A stretch of 64,000 nucleotides of DNA from Pisaster brevispinus (lineage: Eukaryota; Echinodermata; Asteroidea; Forcipulatida; Asteriidae). Below are positions 1-20,198 of this stretch, piece by piece. The translations under genes were made by a program, and so were the position numbers. How positions within the stretch are numbered: position 1 is the stretch's first letter; each line of letters begins with the position of its first letter. Location: positions 188,501-252,500 of the forward strand of contig JAMKCF010000002.1 in the NCBI GenBank assembly GCA_023634235.1, in the 5' to 3' direction. Below the pieces are notes generated by a model. It was not told the DNA's origin and searched no databases. It worked only from the letters and a program-made list of their open reading frames with translations.

Positions 1-281
1 ATCTTGCTTCTTTTTTAACAGTTTTTTTTTTTTTTACATTCATCATAATTATCACATAATCTAGAAAGTAATAAGCATTCTCAGAAACAAAACAAAACAA
101 AACAAAACAAAACTTGGATCATATTTTTCTAGTGGCACAGATACTTAATACAATGTATGTGTAGATCTCATCACGCAGCTGTGTCATGTATGCAAATAGT
201 TGAGCAAAAGCAAACATTGTGTTAATGTTTTGAGACTCTAATAACTGTTTTGAGTCAATACCATCTGGAGAAAATCCTACC

Positions 282-433
282 TCAAAACTGACTTGTATCC
301 TTCACATGGAAACCCACATCAAAGTGGTCAAGGCAATCTTGAAAGAAAACCTCATCACAATTGTTGGCATCTTGGTTTTGACCTCCGTACAAACCCACAC
401 CCAAGGCCAGAAGCATAAACAGTCTAGCCCCTT
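282..433 (-). CDS. Candidate terminal exon of an unidentified minus-strand gene
   Basis: After a TGTAG acceptor, a frame of 49 codons reads GARLFMLLALGVGLYGG, then NNCDEVFFQDCLDHFDVGF and KDTSQF, ending in TGA at 284-282. The composition looks protein-like (hydrophobic start, acidic aromatic tail). The polypyrimidine tract is weak. It could be the C-terminus of a gene lying 3' of CAPZB on the same strand, or chance. Confidence 0.3.
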
Positions 434-1317
434 CTACATATCAGTGTTATTCTGACTGTCACTGTACACAAGGAACCAGACTTGGCTACGCCATGATAAA
501 GGTGTCGTGTAAATGCCCAATATGAAACAAGGCACACTAAAAGCATCCGAATAATATATTTTAAGACGAAAGCGCAACAGCAATAATACATCAAGATGCT
601 TTATTTCTTCCTCCCCATGGAATGTTTCCAGATGAGAGAGTGCACCTAAAACCACTGAAGAGGGTTGCAATTATCAGCAATAAAAGTCACAATGATTTTT
701 AAATTTAAATATTTCATTATCAATTTCCAAATGGTTTTTTTCTCATACGACAGGAAAATTAACAGCTAGATTGTCGTAAAATTGCATCAATGGGTTGGTT
801 TCTCATCTCTAACCTGGATTTATGTGAAGGATCTAAAGTATAAAATGACTACAAATATTTGCATCAAGTCTTTCAACCAATCCGACATTTAACATCTGCT
901 TCTGCTTCAATTTTTGCATCACTTCTCATAAGGTAAAACCTACCCCTGAAGGGGCACAAAATCAGAAATAATTTGTAAATCTTGTTTTAATATATACGAG
1001 GGAATATTAACTGTACTACAACAGTGATGACATCACTCTATATAGTATTCTATCAACTTATTTAAATAAACAAGTAAAGTTATTTTGCTCTGTGATTATT
1101 TCTACATTTTAAATGGTAAATTAAAACGCAAAGGCCTGGGGTTAGTAAGGATTTAAATGAATTGGGGAAATATTATATTTTTAAAGAAACCCTTTGGCGA
1201 CTTCGATTGACTGAACTTTTTTTGGTGTTAACTTTACCATAACAGGGCTATTAAAAAAATGGGGGGGGGGGACAGGCCAGGACTAGACTTTACAAAGAGC
1301 TAAGAGTGATTTTCAAG
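434..1317. other. Non-coding, nothing recognised
   Basis: AT-rich sequence with scattered short ORFs that look like chance (one of 78 codons on the minus strand at 434-670). A 10-base poly-G run lies near 1262. No repeat family was assigned except at its right end. Confidence 0.4.
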
Positions 1318-1491
1318 GGGCTGTGTCATCACGACCAAAGCAGACCCGTTGCTATTCATGAAATTATGAACTCGCGCACTTACAGCACGCGCACACGCTC
1401 TTCCTAGATATGATACGGAGGGAGGGCGCGCGCAAAAATTAACTTGGTGAGAGTTTATCACAGGCCAGCTTTGATGGAGACAACACAGCCC
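1318..1491. mobile_element. Palindromic MITE-like element, copy 1
   Basis: A 174-bp imperfect palindrome. The left end GGGCTGTGTCATCACGACC is mirrored by the right end, whose reverse complement starts GGGCTGTGTTGTC. The centre is rich in GCGCGC. A second copy of the same family lies at 18546-18751. No coding capacity. It is probably a non-autonomous DNA transposon or fold-back element. Confidence 0.6.
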
Positions 1492-1790
1492 TTTTAAGTC
1501 GTGTATCTCTCTTAATTGCTAAGCACAACACAAATCACTGCTGATTCTGACAACTCATTTTTTATGAATCTTAAGCGTCGAGCGAGAATCAAGCCCAAAG
1601 TCCTTGAATGGCAATGTTTTTAATCAGCCCTGATTAAGTTATGAAAGTGTTAATAACGGTATAAGAATTAAAATAGTGTACTTTCTTACTAAGATATAAT
1701 AGATAAGATGCTCTAATAAATTTTTTACCAAGTTATCTAGAGGGGTATTGAAGTCGATTATAAAGTGCATGTGGGGACGGTTTGCCAGGT

Positions 1791-2015
1791 TCAAATTCCA
1801 CAACAGGCATCATACTTGGCTTTGGAATAAAGAAGGCAACATTTATCAAGTGCAAGAGCTGACCAATATGTGCACACAGTGTAGGCTCTGATAGGGTAGA
1901 CTTGAGTAGGACAAATATCATGGCCGTCATACACAATCAAAGGGAGTAAATTTCTGTGGTTATTGTACTGCATTGGAATTCGTCCAAATATTTGCTCAAT
2001 AATGTTGTTAAGGAC
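1791..2015 (-). CDS. Candidate exon of an unidentified minus-strand gene
   Basis: A good acceptor (TTTCTATCTTCAG) at 2016 opens a 74-codon frame beginning VLNNIIEQIFGRIP and containing LLPLIVYDGHD. A second frame further downstream (for example MPVVEFEPGKPSPHALYN) is also open to a stop near 1733. This could mean an indel or a chance ORF. No donor with matching phase to the candidate exon at 282-433 was found. The product is not recognised. Confidence 0.25.
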   Translation of the reverse strand, partial: VLNNIIEQIFGRIPMQYNNHRNLLPLIVYDGHDICPTQVYPIRAYTVCTYWSALALDKCCLLYSKAKYDACCGI

Positions 2016-3132
2016 CTGAAGATAGAAATATTACTATTTCAAAGCAACATAAATGAAACAGAATAGTAAGGAGTATGTTACTAATAATCTTGGTAGAAAA
2101 TCAAATGTTTATTTTTAACAATTTAGGAACTGGGGAACTGGTTAACTAAATGAATGGAAAGTGAATAAATGTTAGTAAAGTGACTCTAAGAATCCTGTGG
2201 TAACCTCAGTACAAAAAAATGGGAATGAACAAAAGCTCAACCTTGGCTCAACTTAATATAGCTACCAAGAAAAATATTGCTTGACACTTTTTTTTATAAG
2301 ATGTACCCCCAACCCTTCCGAGTTGAAAAACAAAAATGGTAGCAGATAGTTTACAACGCATAGAGTGGTGGCTGGGCTAACCAGAAGTTTTGTGATCAGC
2401 TGCAAAGAGGGCGCAAGATGGGGAACTGGAGCTCTATCTATTGTTGGAACGTAAAATACATATGGGCATTATTTTAGCAAGCAAATGTTTCGTTATTCAT
2501 TGAGAGCAATGATTTGCACTGATGTATTGTTGAATCAAAAGAGTTGCTTGCTGAAATGGCGTCTAGTGCACATTTCACCTTTCAGCCCAAGTTTCCCATC
2601 TTGTGCCTTTGATCAGCAGCTGTTTGAAATTGATTTCTACCTGTGGTCTGAATAAATGTCTTTCTGACTTCCCTGTACTAGTAGCTTAAGAATTAGCCCA
2701 GCAGCCATCAACTGAGAGCCCCACACTCCCCCACACACACACACACACACCTCCCCCTTCCCATATAAGCCAATATAACAAATCAAGGAGGGAGAAATGC
2801 TGGCTGGTATGACCCCATTTCTAAAATCAGGCAAGAGGATTTACACAAAATGTCCACACTATTCAAATGTACCCAAGCCATTTTCGTAATGGCAAGCCCA
2901 TCCTTGGCTTTTCTAAAAACTCAATGATAGATGTGATTCATACTTGCACTGGCAATCAAAGTACATACACTGAAAAAATTGTGCAAATATGCCCCTTTAT
3001 ATCAATATGCGTTGCCTCCTAAATGCACTGACCCACCAATTTTGTTAATCAAGTGTTTTCCCATCCAGGCTGCTGGAAATGAAAGAGCCCTACGTAGACT
3101 GTGAAGGAAATCTGCTGAGATGGGAGCCACGC
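2016..3132 (-). other. CAPZB 3' UTR / downstream flank
   Basis: No convincing coding sequence. It holds a CA microsatellite at 2732-2750. A possible minus-strand AATAAA polyadenylation signal lies just beyond this stretch, at 2113-2108. Where the transcript ends is not resolved. Confidence 0.4.
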
Positions 3133-11711
<8,579 letters not shown>

Positions 11712-11860
11712 CGTAAAAATGGTGGTGGTGCCCCTAAAATTCAGCGTTCAGACGGCAACTCTAACTTCGGGAATAACCACTCTACACACGATATTCCACC
11801 TAAGATGGCGAACATCCGGGCATTTGTGACGTTTCTTTATGGGCCAAAAGTCTAACCAAT
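11712..11860 (-). promoter_or_regulatory. Probable CAPZB 5' UTR and core promoter
   Basis: Upstream of the start codon, the minus strand carries CGCCATCTT (YY1-type; + strand AAGATGGCGAAC at 11802-11813). It also has an ETS-type CCCGGATGT (11820-11812) and a CRE-like ACGTCA (11832-11827) within 30 bp. This cluster is typical of TATA-less housekeeping promoters and fits a ubiquitously expressed actin regulator. The transcription start is not determined. Confidence 0.5.
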
Positions 11861-12270
11861 CAAAGGGCACAGTTGTGAATAAATCTGCCCAAATAAGGGC
11901 AAAAATGATGATCGGTTTTAATAATAGGTGAAGTTGCAGCAGATTACTTCCTGGTTATTTTTTAATAGCTGCTCGAGGAAGGTGGTCACTGGTGGTGGCA
12001 GGTTCTTATTCGTATTTAGTTTTTCCTGAAGTTAGGTGTTTTGGGTTGGGTTTTTTAGGGGTTGGGGGAATTCACTACAATTGAACTCCCATTCCCAAGT
12101 TCTAATCGAGCCAAACACTGCACACCTTCCCCCCCCCCCATATTTTAATGACTTTCCAATCACTTACAACTTCAATATGTGTTTCATCTAATTACCTTGT
12201 CTTGTCAATCCTAGTCATACTTTTTTTAGCTTAGTTTTCCTATCCGGCCGACTAGGAACTGCAAGGCACG

Positions 12271-12312
12271 GCCACCGATCTCCATTATACTAGTATAATA
12301 GAGATCAGTGGG
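12271..12312. repeat. 42-bp near-perfect palindrome
   Basis: Two arms of about 21 bp centred on CTAG near 12291/12292. The outer parts read CCGATCTCCATTATACTAG and, mirrored, the same with two changes. It lies about 0.5 kb upstream of the CAPZB promoter. Confidence 0.75.
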
Positions 12313-14332
12313 CACGGCTCGGGGATCGACGAGCGAATAGTTACTTCACCAGTCTAATACTATAGAGGGCGCCATTTCCAATTTGCACTGAAGTGGGGTG
12401 GGGTAAAAATTAAAATCAACGCAGAATCAGAAACCATAGTTATTTCTGAGTTGATGTCTTATGAAATGGTAACTCATCACTAAGGGGGATCAGTCTAAGC
12501 TGATTTCTTATAAGTATCGATAATTGAAACGTACCAACAAATAATTCTACTCCGCGGCAGTAGAATAAAGCAAGACCTATACTGGGAATTTAGTTCATAA
12601 AGAGCAAATCTACACAGCAAAGTAAATCATACACATGGTGTTACCGCAAACCGAATATACAACAAATAATTCGAAATGACCTTAAAGTCACCCACACAAT
12701 TATTGATTAGCCTAACAGTAATAAGTATTATACTTTTATATTTGGTCATCAGTGAGAGGCAAGCATTAGTAGGCCTACTGCAATTTGGGAAAGTTTGAAA
12801 CTCTTTTCAGACAGAGCACCGTACCCCAACATTTGCATGTATAGAACGAGAGTTAAGACATTGTTGGTGACCATTCGATCCAAGTCATCAGGTGTCCGCC
12901 TCCAAAAACATCGCCAGAAAACACTGATGAATGTTAATAATGCTCAGTCTTCCAAAAGTGACTGGAGCCAGGCTAATTATACAACATCGCCGGCCAGGTT
13001 GATGTCATTTTATAAAGGAGGCCTTTGGTTCTGACTACCCGTGCACCTCACATTGGTTGCAGTCATCCAAACATGCCGACGGTGTAAAATTGAATAAAAT
13101 GAATAATACATCATTTCAAAGGTTATTATCATACAAACACGCAAGATTACTGTCTCTAACAGTAACTACAGGCGACACGCCCCCTAAAAATAATCTGGAC
13201 TGAAAATTATTAATTTTATTAATAAAAAGTTACATTTTATTTAGTGTTTTAGGTGTGTTTGAAATTATTTTTGTAGGTACACGCAGACAGTTTGTTTGTT
13301 TTTACCTCCACGGCAGATTATCTGTCAGAAGTAGTATAATTACGACTTAAAAGAGAGCGTTGACCAGAATGAACGTTCCTTTTTTGCAAATACATTGGAA
13401 CACCTCTTGTATGATCATAGAGCAAGGATGATGGACCATCAAGTTCGGCCTTTTATGACAGCATGATAATAATCTTTCTCAAAACGACTGGCCAGCTCCC
13501 ATGCTAAGTCTTGCTCGCCACAAACTTTAGACCCTCTTTTTAAAACACGTCAAAAGTTGAGTGTATTTATATTTTTCTTTTGATAGTTACCTTAACTGTA
13601 GGATAAGTCAAACTATTGAACTTAGGCCAGTTCCAAATATGAAAAAGACACAATTGGGATTGAGTCATTTTTTCAAAAGTTGAGACGGGGAGGGGGGGGG
13701 GGGCGTTCTTCAAAATCACCGTCTCAGAAAATTCAGCAGAGCGCCCCCTATTGAGCATTATTAATGTTACACATATTAGCATCCCAATAGCAGCGTTAAC
13801 TTTAATAGTGTTCTCAATTCGACACAAAAATACGTCTACAAAGTCTTCATATGGAGCAAGTGCAGTGAGCAAACAACGGAGCTGATGCACTGATAGTCGA
13901 GGCAGAAGATTCTGCTGTATTTTAGCCTAAACAGCTGTGCAAGGTAAGTAATAACTGTTTAAAAAGTCACGTCGTGGAAACTTGCGTTTTCAGTTACGTA
14001 TGAGTAGTGAATACACGTTACTTTGCTGCTGTATTGTCAGCAGTGAACGGGTAAAGTGTGACGGTGAAGCGCTGTGATTGTGTGGGGGGTGCCATTTGTC
14101 AACAAACCCATGTAATCATTTTCATTCACGATAAATTAGCATCACATGACTTTTGCTAACGTGAATGCCAAGTTCGGGAAAATGGTTGTTTTCTGCAATG
14201 TCTTTCTTGTTTCAAAATGAATTAATAATGAAATGTGAACATTTTTATTTTAATAAGATTGCTGACAAATGCCTGGGTGGGACAATTGACGACAGACTTT
14301 CAAAAAAAAAGGAGGGGTAGTACCATTACTGA

Positions 14333-14385
14333 AGTACTACTACTAGTTAGTAGTAGTACTACTACTACTAGTACTACTTAACTAG
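14333..14385. repeat. ACTACTACTAG palindromic microsatellite
   Basis: Alternating ACTACTACTAG and its reverse complement produce a locally self-complementary block of about 50 bp. Confidence 0.6.
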
Positions 14386-14400
14386 CTGGGATTTCATCAC

Positions 14401-17400
14401 ATAATCGTGTTTCTTTTCTTGGCATTGTTCTTTTTTCTTAAATATGTACAAAGTACAAACAACTGTAGGCCTAACAACTGTTTGTTGAACCCCTGGGTGG
14501 GAGATTGGCCACTAGCAGTAGCAATCATTAATTTTAAATACCAAAAAGGTCTGTTAATTTTGTCTTTTTTTTCCCTGACCCTGGCTAAGATTATTGTGTC
14601 AAAAATACTGTACTATCTCTCCATCAATTTTACACACTTATATTTTTGCAACATTCATGGCGGTATTAAGAAGTACAGTGATTAACAAGGCACTTTGTTA
14701 ATACACTGACACTTTATTACACTGGTCTTGACACTGACAGAGCTACATGTATATTTGCCAAACATCATTTAGTTTCTTTGTTGAGCATTAAAAAGAGCCA
14801 ATTAAAAAGGTAAATAGTTAACGTTTATACTTCCAATTCCTTCAGAGGAAATCAAAAAAATAAATAACAATAAAAATAATTAGGGAAGTGTCAGAAACAG
14901 CATTTTTTTCCCCTGATAATTTTATATGTGTTGGAACATAATTTTATTAGTGGAAGAGTACTAAAGTACGTTTCCACCGATGGGTAAATTGTTTACGTTA
15001 CTGAACCCCCATTGAGCAAAACATTTCCCTTATAAAAGTGTTAATTATCAGTAGTCTATATAGTTTACAAAAGGATTTGGAGAGGCAAGCCGTTTATAGA
15101 AACTTTCTAACTATTTGATTTATCTCATGGCTATCCCATGCCCCGGTCCTTCCATCTCGGATTGAGTGTTATCACATCACAAAAACTCAATACTTCCCAC
15201 AAAAACACAATTCCCTTTAACACAAATCAATCACATTTGCTGTTTACAGTGGGCATCCTCTACAGAACCACCCAAGCCATCAATCCCCTGCTTCGAATAA
15301 AATGTCACGATTGCTCACGCAGAATTCATTGTTGTGACCAGTTCTCTTATTCAGTGTGCACAAAAGGGGGAAGTCTGCATTCTGGCTGCCCAATTATTAA
15401 CTGCTCTTCTCGCAGGGCCAGTCATGGTAGTCATGCTAGTATTGCACCATGGATTAGAGCACGTACATGTTTTCCACTCAGTTATCATCCGAAGCAACCT
15501 TTTACAGACCTGACTTCACCCATTTTAACCTTTCGTCATGAGTGGCCACTAAACTGCACTGTGTACAGGAATTATTTGATAGTACTGCTGTAGTACATGG
15601 AAAATTAATTTGTTTCTAAAGACATGATTCTTATTCAATCTCAGCCATCATAATGAGCCAGCACTAACAGTACATTATACTCTGATTTACTAAATGCATC
15701 CTCTTTTAAAAATTGATTTAGTACTTAGTGCTTTAAAGGGATACTTGGGCCTGACACAGAGGCAACGGAAGTGATTGCCTTATAGTACCCATGGTCACTG
15801 CCTTGGTGCCCTGTGAAATGTTCCAGTCGAAATCGTCCTTCATAGAGGTGCCCTTTATCAATAGAAAAAACTGCCTTGCCCTGACAAGAACAAAGTACAT
15901 GTATCAGGCCTGGACGCGGTCAGAGTTACACGTGAAGAGAAGTTTCAAGAACTATCAAGTACAATGTAATTTAATATTGATCTAGAAAGACTATAGATCA
16001 TATCTTTTCATTTTCAATTTGGCAACTGATATAATTGCCTCCCCTCTTGACGGTTTCATACATTTACATACATGTACATGTACCTCTTGTAATTCATACA
16101 GTGTGTGTACATGTAAATGGATGTCCTTTAGAAATAAAACAACTGCTTCCCACAAGATCAACACATAAGGCATGACAGTGTACACACCTATCACACATGC
16201 AGGTACGATGTATTGTTCAAAGAGGTTTGTGAAGAGCTATACATACATTGTTACAGTACAGGGCATCAGTTTATAATACAATTGCTATAAAATCCTGTCT
16301 TCCAGGGTTTCCCCATGCACAAGGTACTTGTAACGTATCGAGCCAATTGCAAGTGAATTGCCGCCAATACGCAAAAGAATAAATAAATAAGTATTAGTAG
16401 TAATTTTATTTTTGTTTAGGGTGGGGGACTTCAGATCAAATTCACAAAAAACCATAGACAAAACCATTTAGAATGCCGCAGATTGCACAGTAAATAGTCT
16501 TTTAAATCCAAATATAATCTTGGTTCATGCCCAAACTTCCAAAATGTTGGTCAGAATGCCGTACAGTTTTGAACAATTCTGGGAAGAACACTGTATTCAT
16601 GACAATTTTAGGGAAAACAATTTGTAGGCCTATTTACTTACTTATACATTTATTTTTATGGGGGAGGGGCAAGGAATGGGGGCTGGCCATGCAGGGATTG
16701 GATTGGAACTGTTGACCAATTAACCAGTGTCTGACCTTTTTGTTTACCTTTAACAAAAGGTAGGGCGTAATCCATAATGGTTTAAAGGAAAGAAGAACAC
16801 AAATGAGATCGATGTAAAAGATGCTTTATTATTATTTTGGGGTATTTTGAGTATTTGGGGGAAAAAATTCTTACTGATTTATGTGAAATTACGCTTTATC
16901 TTCAGAATAGTGTCATCGAAAAAAAATTATTGAGGTACATTTTGAATTTCTCATCAAAATTTGGATGACTAGAACTGACCTGATTTTTGATTATATTTCT
17001 ATCTCAATGATTCTCGGAAGTAACACAATGTCAGTAAAGTAGGGGAATGACTTAAATGTGTTCACTTGAGTGACCTTCTAATACGTCAATGCTTCTTTCA
17101 TTTTCTTCCTTAAAAATATTTTTAAAATGGGGGAGAATGTATGTTTCCTTGAAATTTGTTGATTGCTTTTAAACTTGTTTGTGATTCAAATTTGATTTTT
17201 ATGAGTGACCTGTGCTAATAAAACCTTCAGCGAGCCGTTATCAATGCCCTCTGGCAACCCTTCTCTGTAGGAAGCCTGTGTCGTCCGCTTGACACTTCAC
17301 CGCACACGCTGTCCGGCAAGCAGGATATTAAATTCATCTTTACCTCATTTCTGAAATTGGCTCTTAATTGGCAGAGGAAGCAATATACGAAGGCTGCGAT

Positions 17401-17830
17401 TACGATCGTAGAAGGATTTATTTATTTTTTTTCTTGTCTTGTCTTTTTATTTTGTCTGGTTTTGGTGAAGACACCTTGGCGTCATGGTGTATCTGAAAAC
17501 GTATTCTTCATCTGGAAATATTAATTTGTGGCTTTTTTTTTTCCCATCTTGATTGCCCTTTTATAAGAATTCCTGTACTTTCATCGTTCAGCCTCTCAAG
17601 GTCATCCAGGGTAATTTCATTCAGAAGTTTCTATTTTTCTTAGGAGTCGTTGCACTTTTTAAGTACTCTCCTCTTTTATTGAGATGGTAAAAGATTTGTA
17701 GCTTTGATTGAGTGGTACATGTACATGCTGTGCTGTCATCAAATTGGTTTGTCAAAACAAAACGACTGGCAAGGAAGTAGGATTTGAAACTATACATTGT
17801 TGTAATACAATCAATGTGGTTTGCCCCTTG
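14401..17830. other. Intergenic, no supported gene
   Basis: The 151-codon ORF at 15138-15593 is not recognised and sits in ordinary intergenic sequence. A diverged AGGCCTG-family fragment is present around 15735-15915. A GC-richer island at about 17220-17410, with no ORF, stands out from its surroundings and may be regulatory. Confidence 0.4.
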
Positions 17831-18020
17831 CTCTCTGTATGAGATGTGGTGGATTTGAGAAGAACTGGTGGTTATAAAATAACAACTTGACTTTTCGATC
17901 AGTGTGCCCTGATTGTCTTCAGGTGTCAGGAGATTGAAGACCATCAGAGCACACTGATTGAAATGTTGAGTTGTTGTAACCACCGGTTCTTCTCAGAACC
18001 ATCACAGCTCATACAGAGAG
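17831..18020. repeat. 190-bp fold-back (imperfect inverted repeat)
   Basis: The left arm begins CTCTCTGTATGAGATGTGGT and the right arm ends with its mirror ATACAGAGAG. Almost the whole 190 bp pairs with itself, with a short loop near 17925-17935. No coding capacity. It could be a MITE or give a hairpin transcript. Confidence 0.8.
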
Positions 18021-18545
18021 TTAATACCACTTGGTGTCTCAACAAACCTCACTTTAAAGTGCCAAACAGTTAACTCTTTCAGTGCCAAGGTCATTCATGT
18101 TTGATCTATTTGATGTGTTCTTAAAACGCCATTATCATACATGTACGATCTTTTTATGTACTCAAAAAGTGTCATCAGTTGTACATGTACAACCCATAAT
18201 ATGCATGCTATTATGAGAGGGCATTATCACTCAAGAAATACTTATCAAGGCAACACAAATCAGCAAGATGTATTTTATTTTGTGAGAAAGACTTACATGT
18301 ATTATTATTTTTTTAATATACAGAATTTCGAAAAGCGTCAACAAGCCTGGCATTTTACATGTAGATTCAAAACGCACAAAAATAATGGGCATTAAAGAGT
18401 TAAGCCCTACACAGTGTTACTCCCTTTGAGCATCTTGAGTGATTTATTATGATCCATCCTCTCTCCAACAAAATCCAACATGATATGAAAACTCTTCTAC
18501 ACCCAAACTGTTGGACTGTGATGGGTGGTTTGATAATAATGGGTT

Positions 18546-18751
18546 GGGCTCCTTCTAAAGCTTTAAAAGGTAGTCATGATCAAAGCAGGCCTGTGGCTGT
18601 ACATGGAATTGTGAACGCACCAAGTTACGGCATGCGCGCGCCCACCCTCCGTATCAATCTACAATGTATGGAGAGCATTCGCGCGTGCAGTAACTGGGTG
18701 AGACTTCTTTAATTCTTTGTACAGCCACCTTTGATCATGACAGCACAGCCC
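18546..18751. mobile_element. Palindromic MITE-like element, copy 2
   Basis: GGGCT at 18546 mirrors CACAGCCC at 18751. Inner arms share TCATGATCAAAG, GGCTGTACA and GCGCGC blocks. It is the same family as 1318-1491. Confidence 0.6.
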
Positions 18752-18914
18752 ATTTAAAGAGGGTTGAATTCTGAAAAGGCAACTAACAAGTGCATCTTAA
18801 TTCATGATATTTAAATAAAAACCACAAAAATAATTACCAAATTAAAAGGACAAGAAGGAGTAATTTCCTGTTACATTACATGTACATACTGTACACATGT
18901 ACATGTATACATTG

Positions 18915-20198
18915 CAGGGTTCTCCCCAGGTTTTTTGAAAACTGTGGGGCTTTTCAATCTGGCTAAGTTACAATCCAAGCATGCGAGCGGGAAGCGCGAA
19001 GCCCCTTGCGGCGTGGGGTCCGGGGCCCGCTTAAGGGCCCCGGAAAATTTGAAGTTCTAGATGCTCTCTGCTGCATTCTGGTGCATTTTAGAGCCTTTGA
19101 AATTGCTACTTATATTACGGAATTTTATTGTTGGAGAAAACTGACAAAATGACTTACACAGTTTACATCATCTGATTACCATTGGTTTGATTTTAATGTT
19201 CTATGTTGAGTAACAAAATAAATGAATATAAATGTGTGACCATCAGTCATTTTTATTTAATATAGCATAAATAGATGTTTCATTTTTTTAAAAAATGGCC
19301 AGGGGTTCCCCTACGGGTGGTGAACCCATTTCAACTGATTTATTCTGATTTATTTTCAGTTTACACTGAAAATAAGATTCTCAGTAAATTAAAAAGAAGT
19401 CAAAATAAGCCCCAATTAATATAAAACATAATAAAATAATATATTTAATATCAATAAATAAAACAAATAATGGAACATTATCTAGAAATAAACCTTTCTC
19501 ATCTGGAGTCACGCTCAGCCAAATGGTTGTACCATTAGGGTCCACTCCCTTCTTCCTTTTTTTAAAGTTTTTGATTTGGAACCCTGCGTTTGATCGGCGC
19601 ACTAAATCACTTCAAGTTCAATACAATAGCCACACCGTCGGACGCTGGCTTGAACCAAGACTAGCTCTAACACCGCTCTAAACATGTATGCACATGTTTT
19701 TTTGTAGTACGGATTACGCATGTGGGATTGAGCGATCAACGTGCTTGCTCTTTTGGGGTCGAGAATGAACATGGTTTCGCTGGTACCCGTCTTCGGAAAA
19801 AGGTGCACGCGGCATCGAAGGGAAACAGTTAACTGACTTCAGTGGCCATGTGTGCATGCTTTCTCGATCGTTCGCTATACACACACGTAATGGACAGGAA
19901 TGTGTTGTTTTCTGTATGTGATCGTGATTGATTTTAGCGGCCGGGACGGCATATCGTAACGTAGATCAAAGACACACACGAAGAAAACATTACCGATGGA
20001 TTATAAATTACGTTGGCCAGGGCACTGGACAGAGACTGTGATAGTATGACCGTTTGCTGCGGTCAATGAAAAAAGGTATTCAAAAATTGAAAAGCGTATC
20101 GGGCGGAAAAAAATGTGCTCGGCCTTTTTGCCGGCGTATCGGCCAAAAAAAATTGCGTATCGGGCCGATACGCTAGCTTGTACGTGGGGAGAACCCTG
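18915..20198. mobile_element. 1284-bp non-autonomous DNA transposon with 14-bp TIRs and 5-bp TSD
   Basis: Starts CAGGGTTCTCCCCA and ends with its exact inverse. It is flanked on both sides by CATTG (18910-18914 and 20199-20203), as expected for a target-site duplication. The left subterminal part is GC-rich (CGGGAAGCGCGAAGCC). The right part has the palindrome GCGTATCGGGCCGATACGC. No ORF resembles a transposase, so it would depend on an enzyme from elsewhere. The superfamily is not assigned; CAGGG termini recall hAT-type ends, but a 5-bp duplication does not fit hAT. Confidence 0.8.

Larger units (their letters stand above)
11861..14400. other. Intergenic, CAPZB upstream region
   Basis: No supported gene. 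It holds a near-perfect palindrome at 12271-12312. A strong isolated donor-like site (CAAG|GTAAGTAA) at 13943/13944 could end an untranslated first exon on the plus strand. A minus-strand ORF of 107 codons (13567-13890) has no recognisable product. A palindromic ACTACTACTAG block lies near 14333-14385. Confidence 0.4.

Noticed and set aside
15138..15593. 151-codon plus-strand ORF, cysteine-rich
   Set aside because: No recognisable family, no splice context, and it overlaps ordinary intergenic sequence, so chance is likely.
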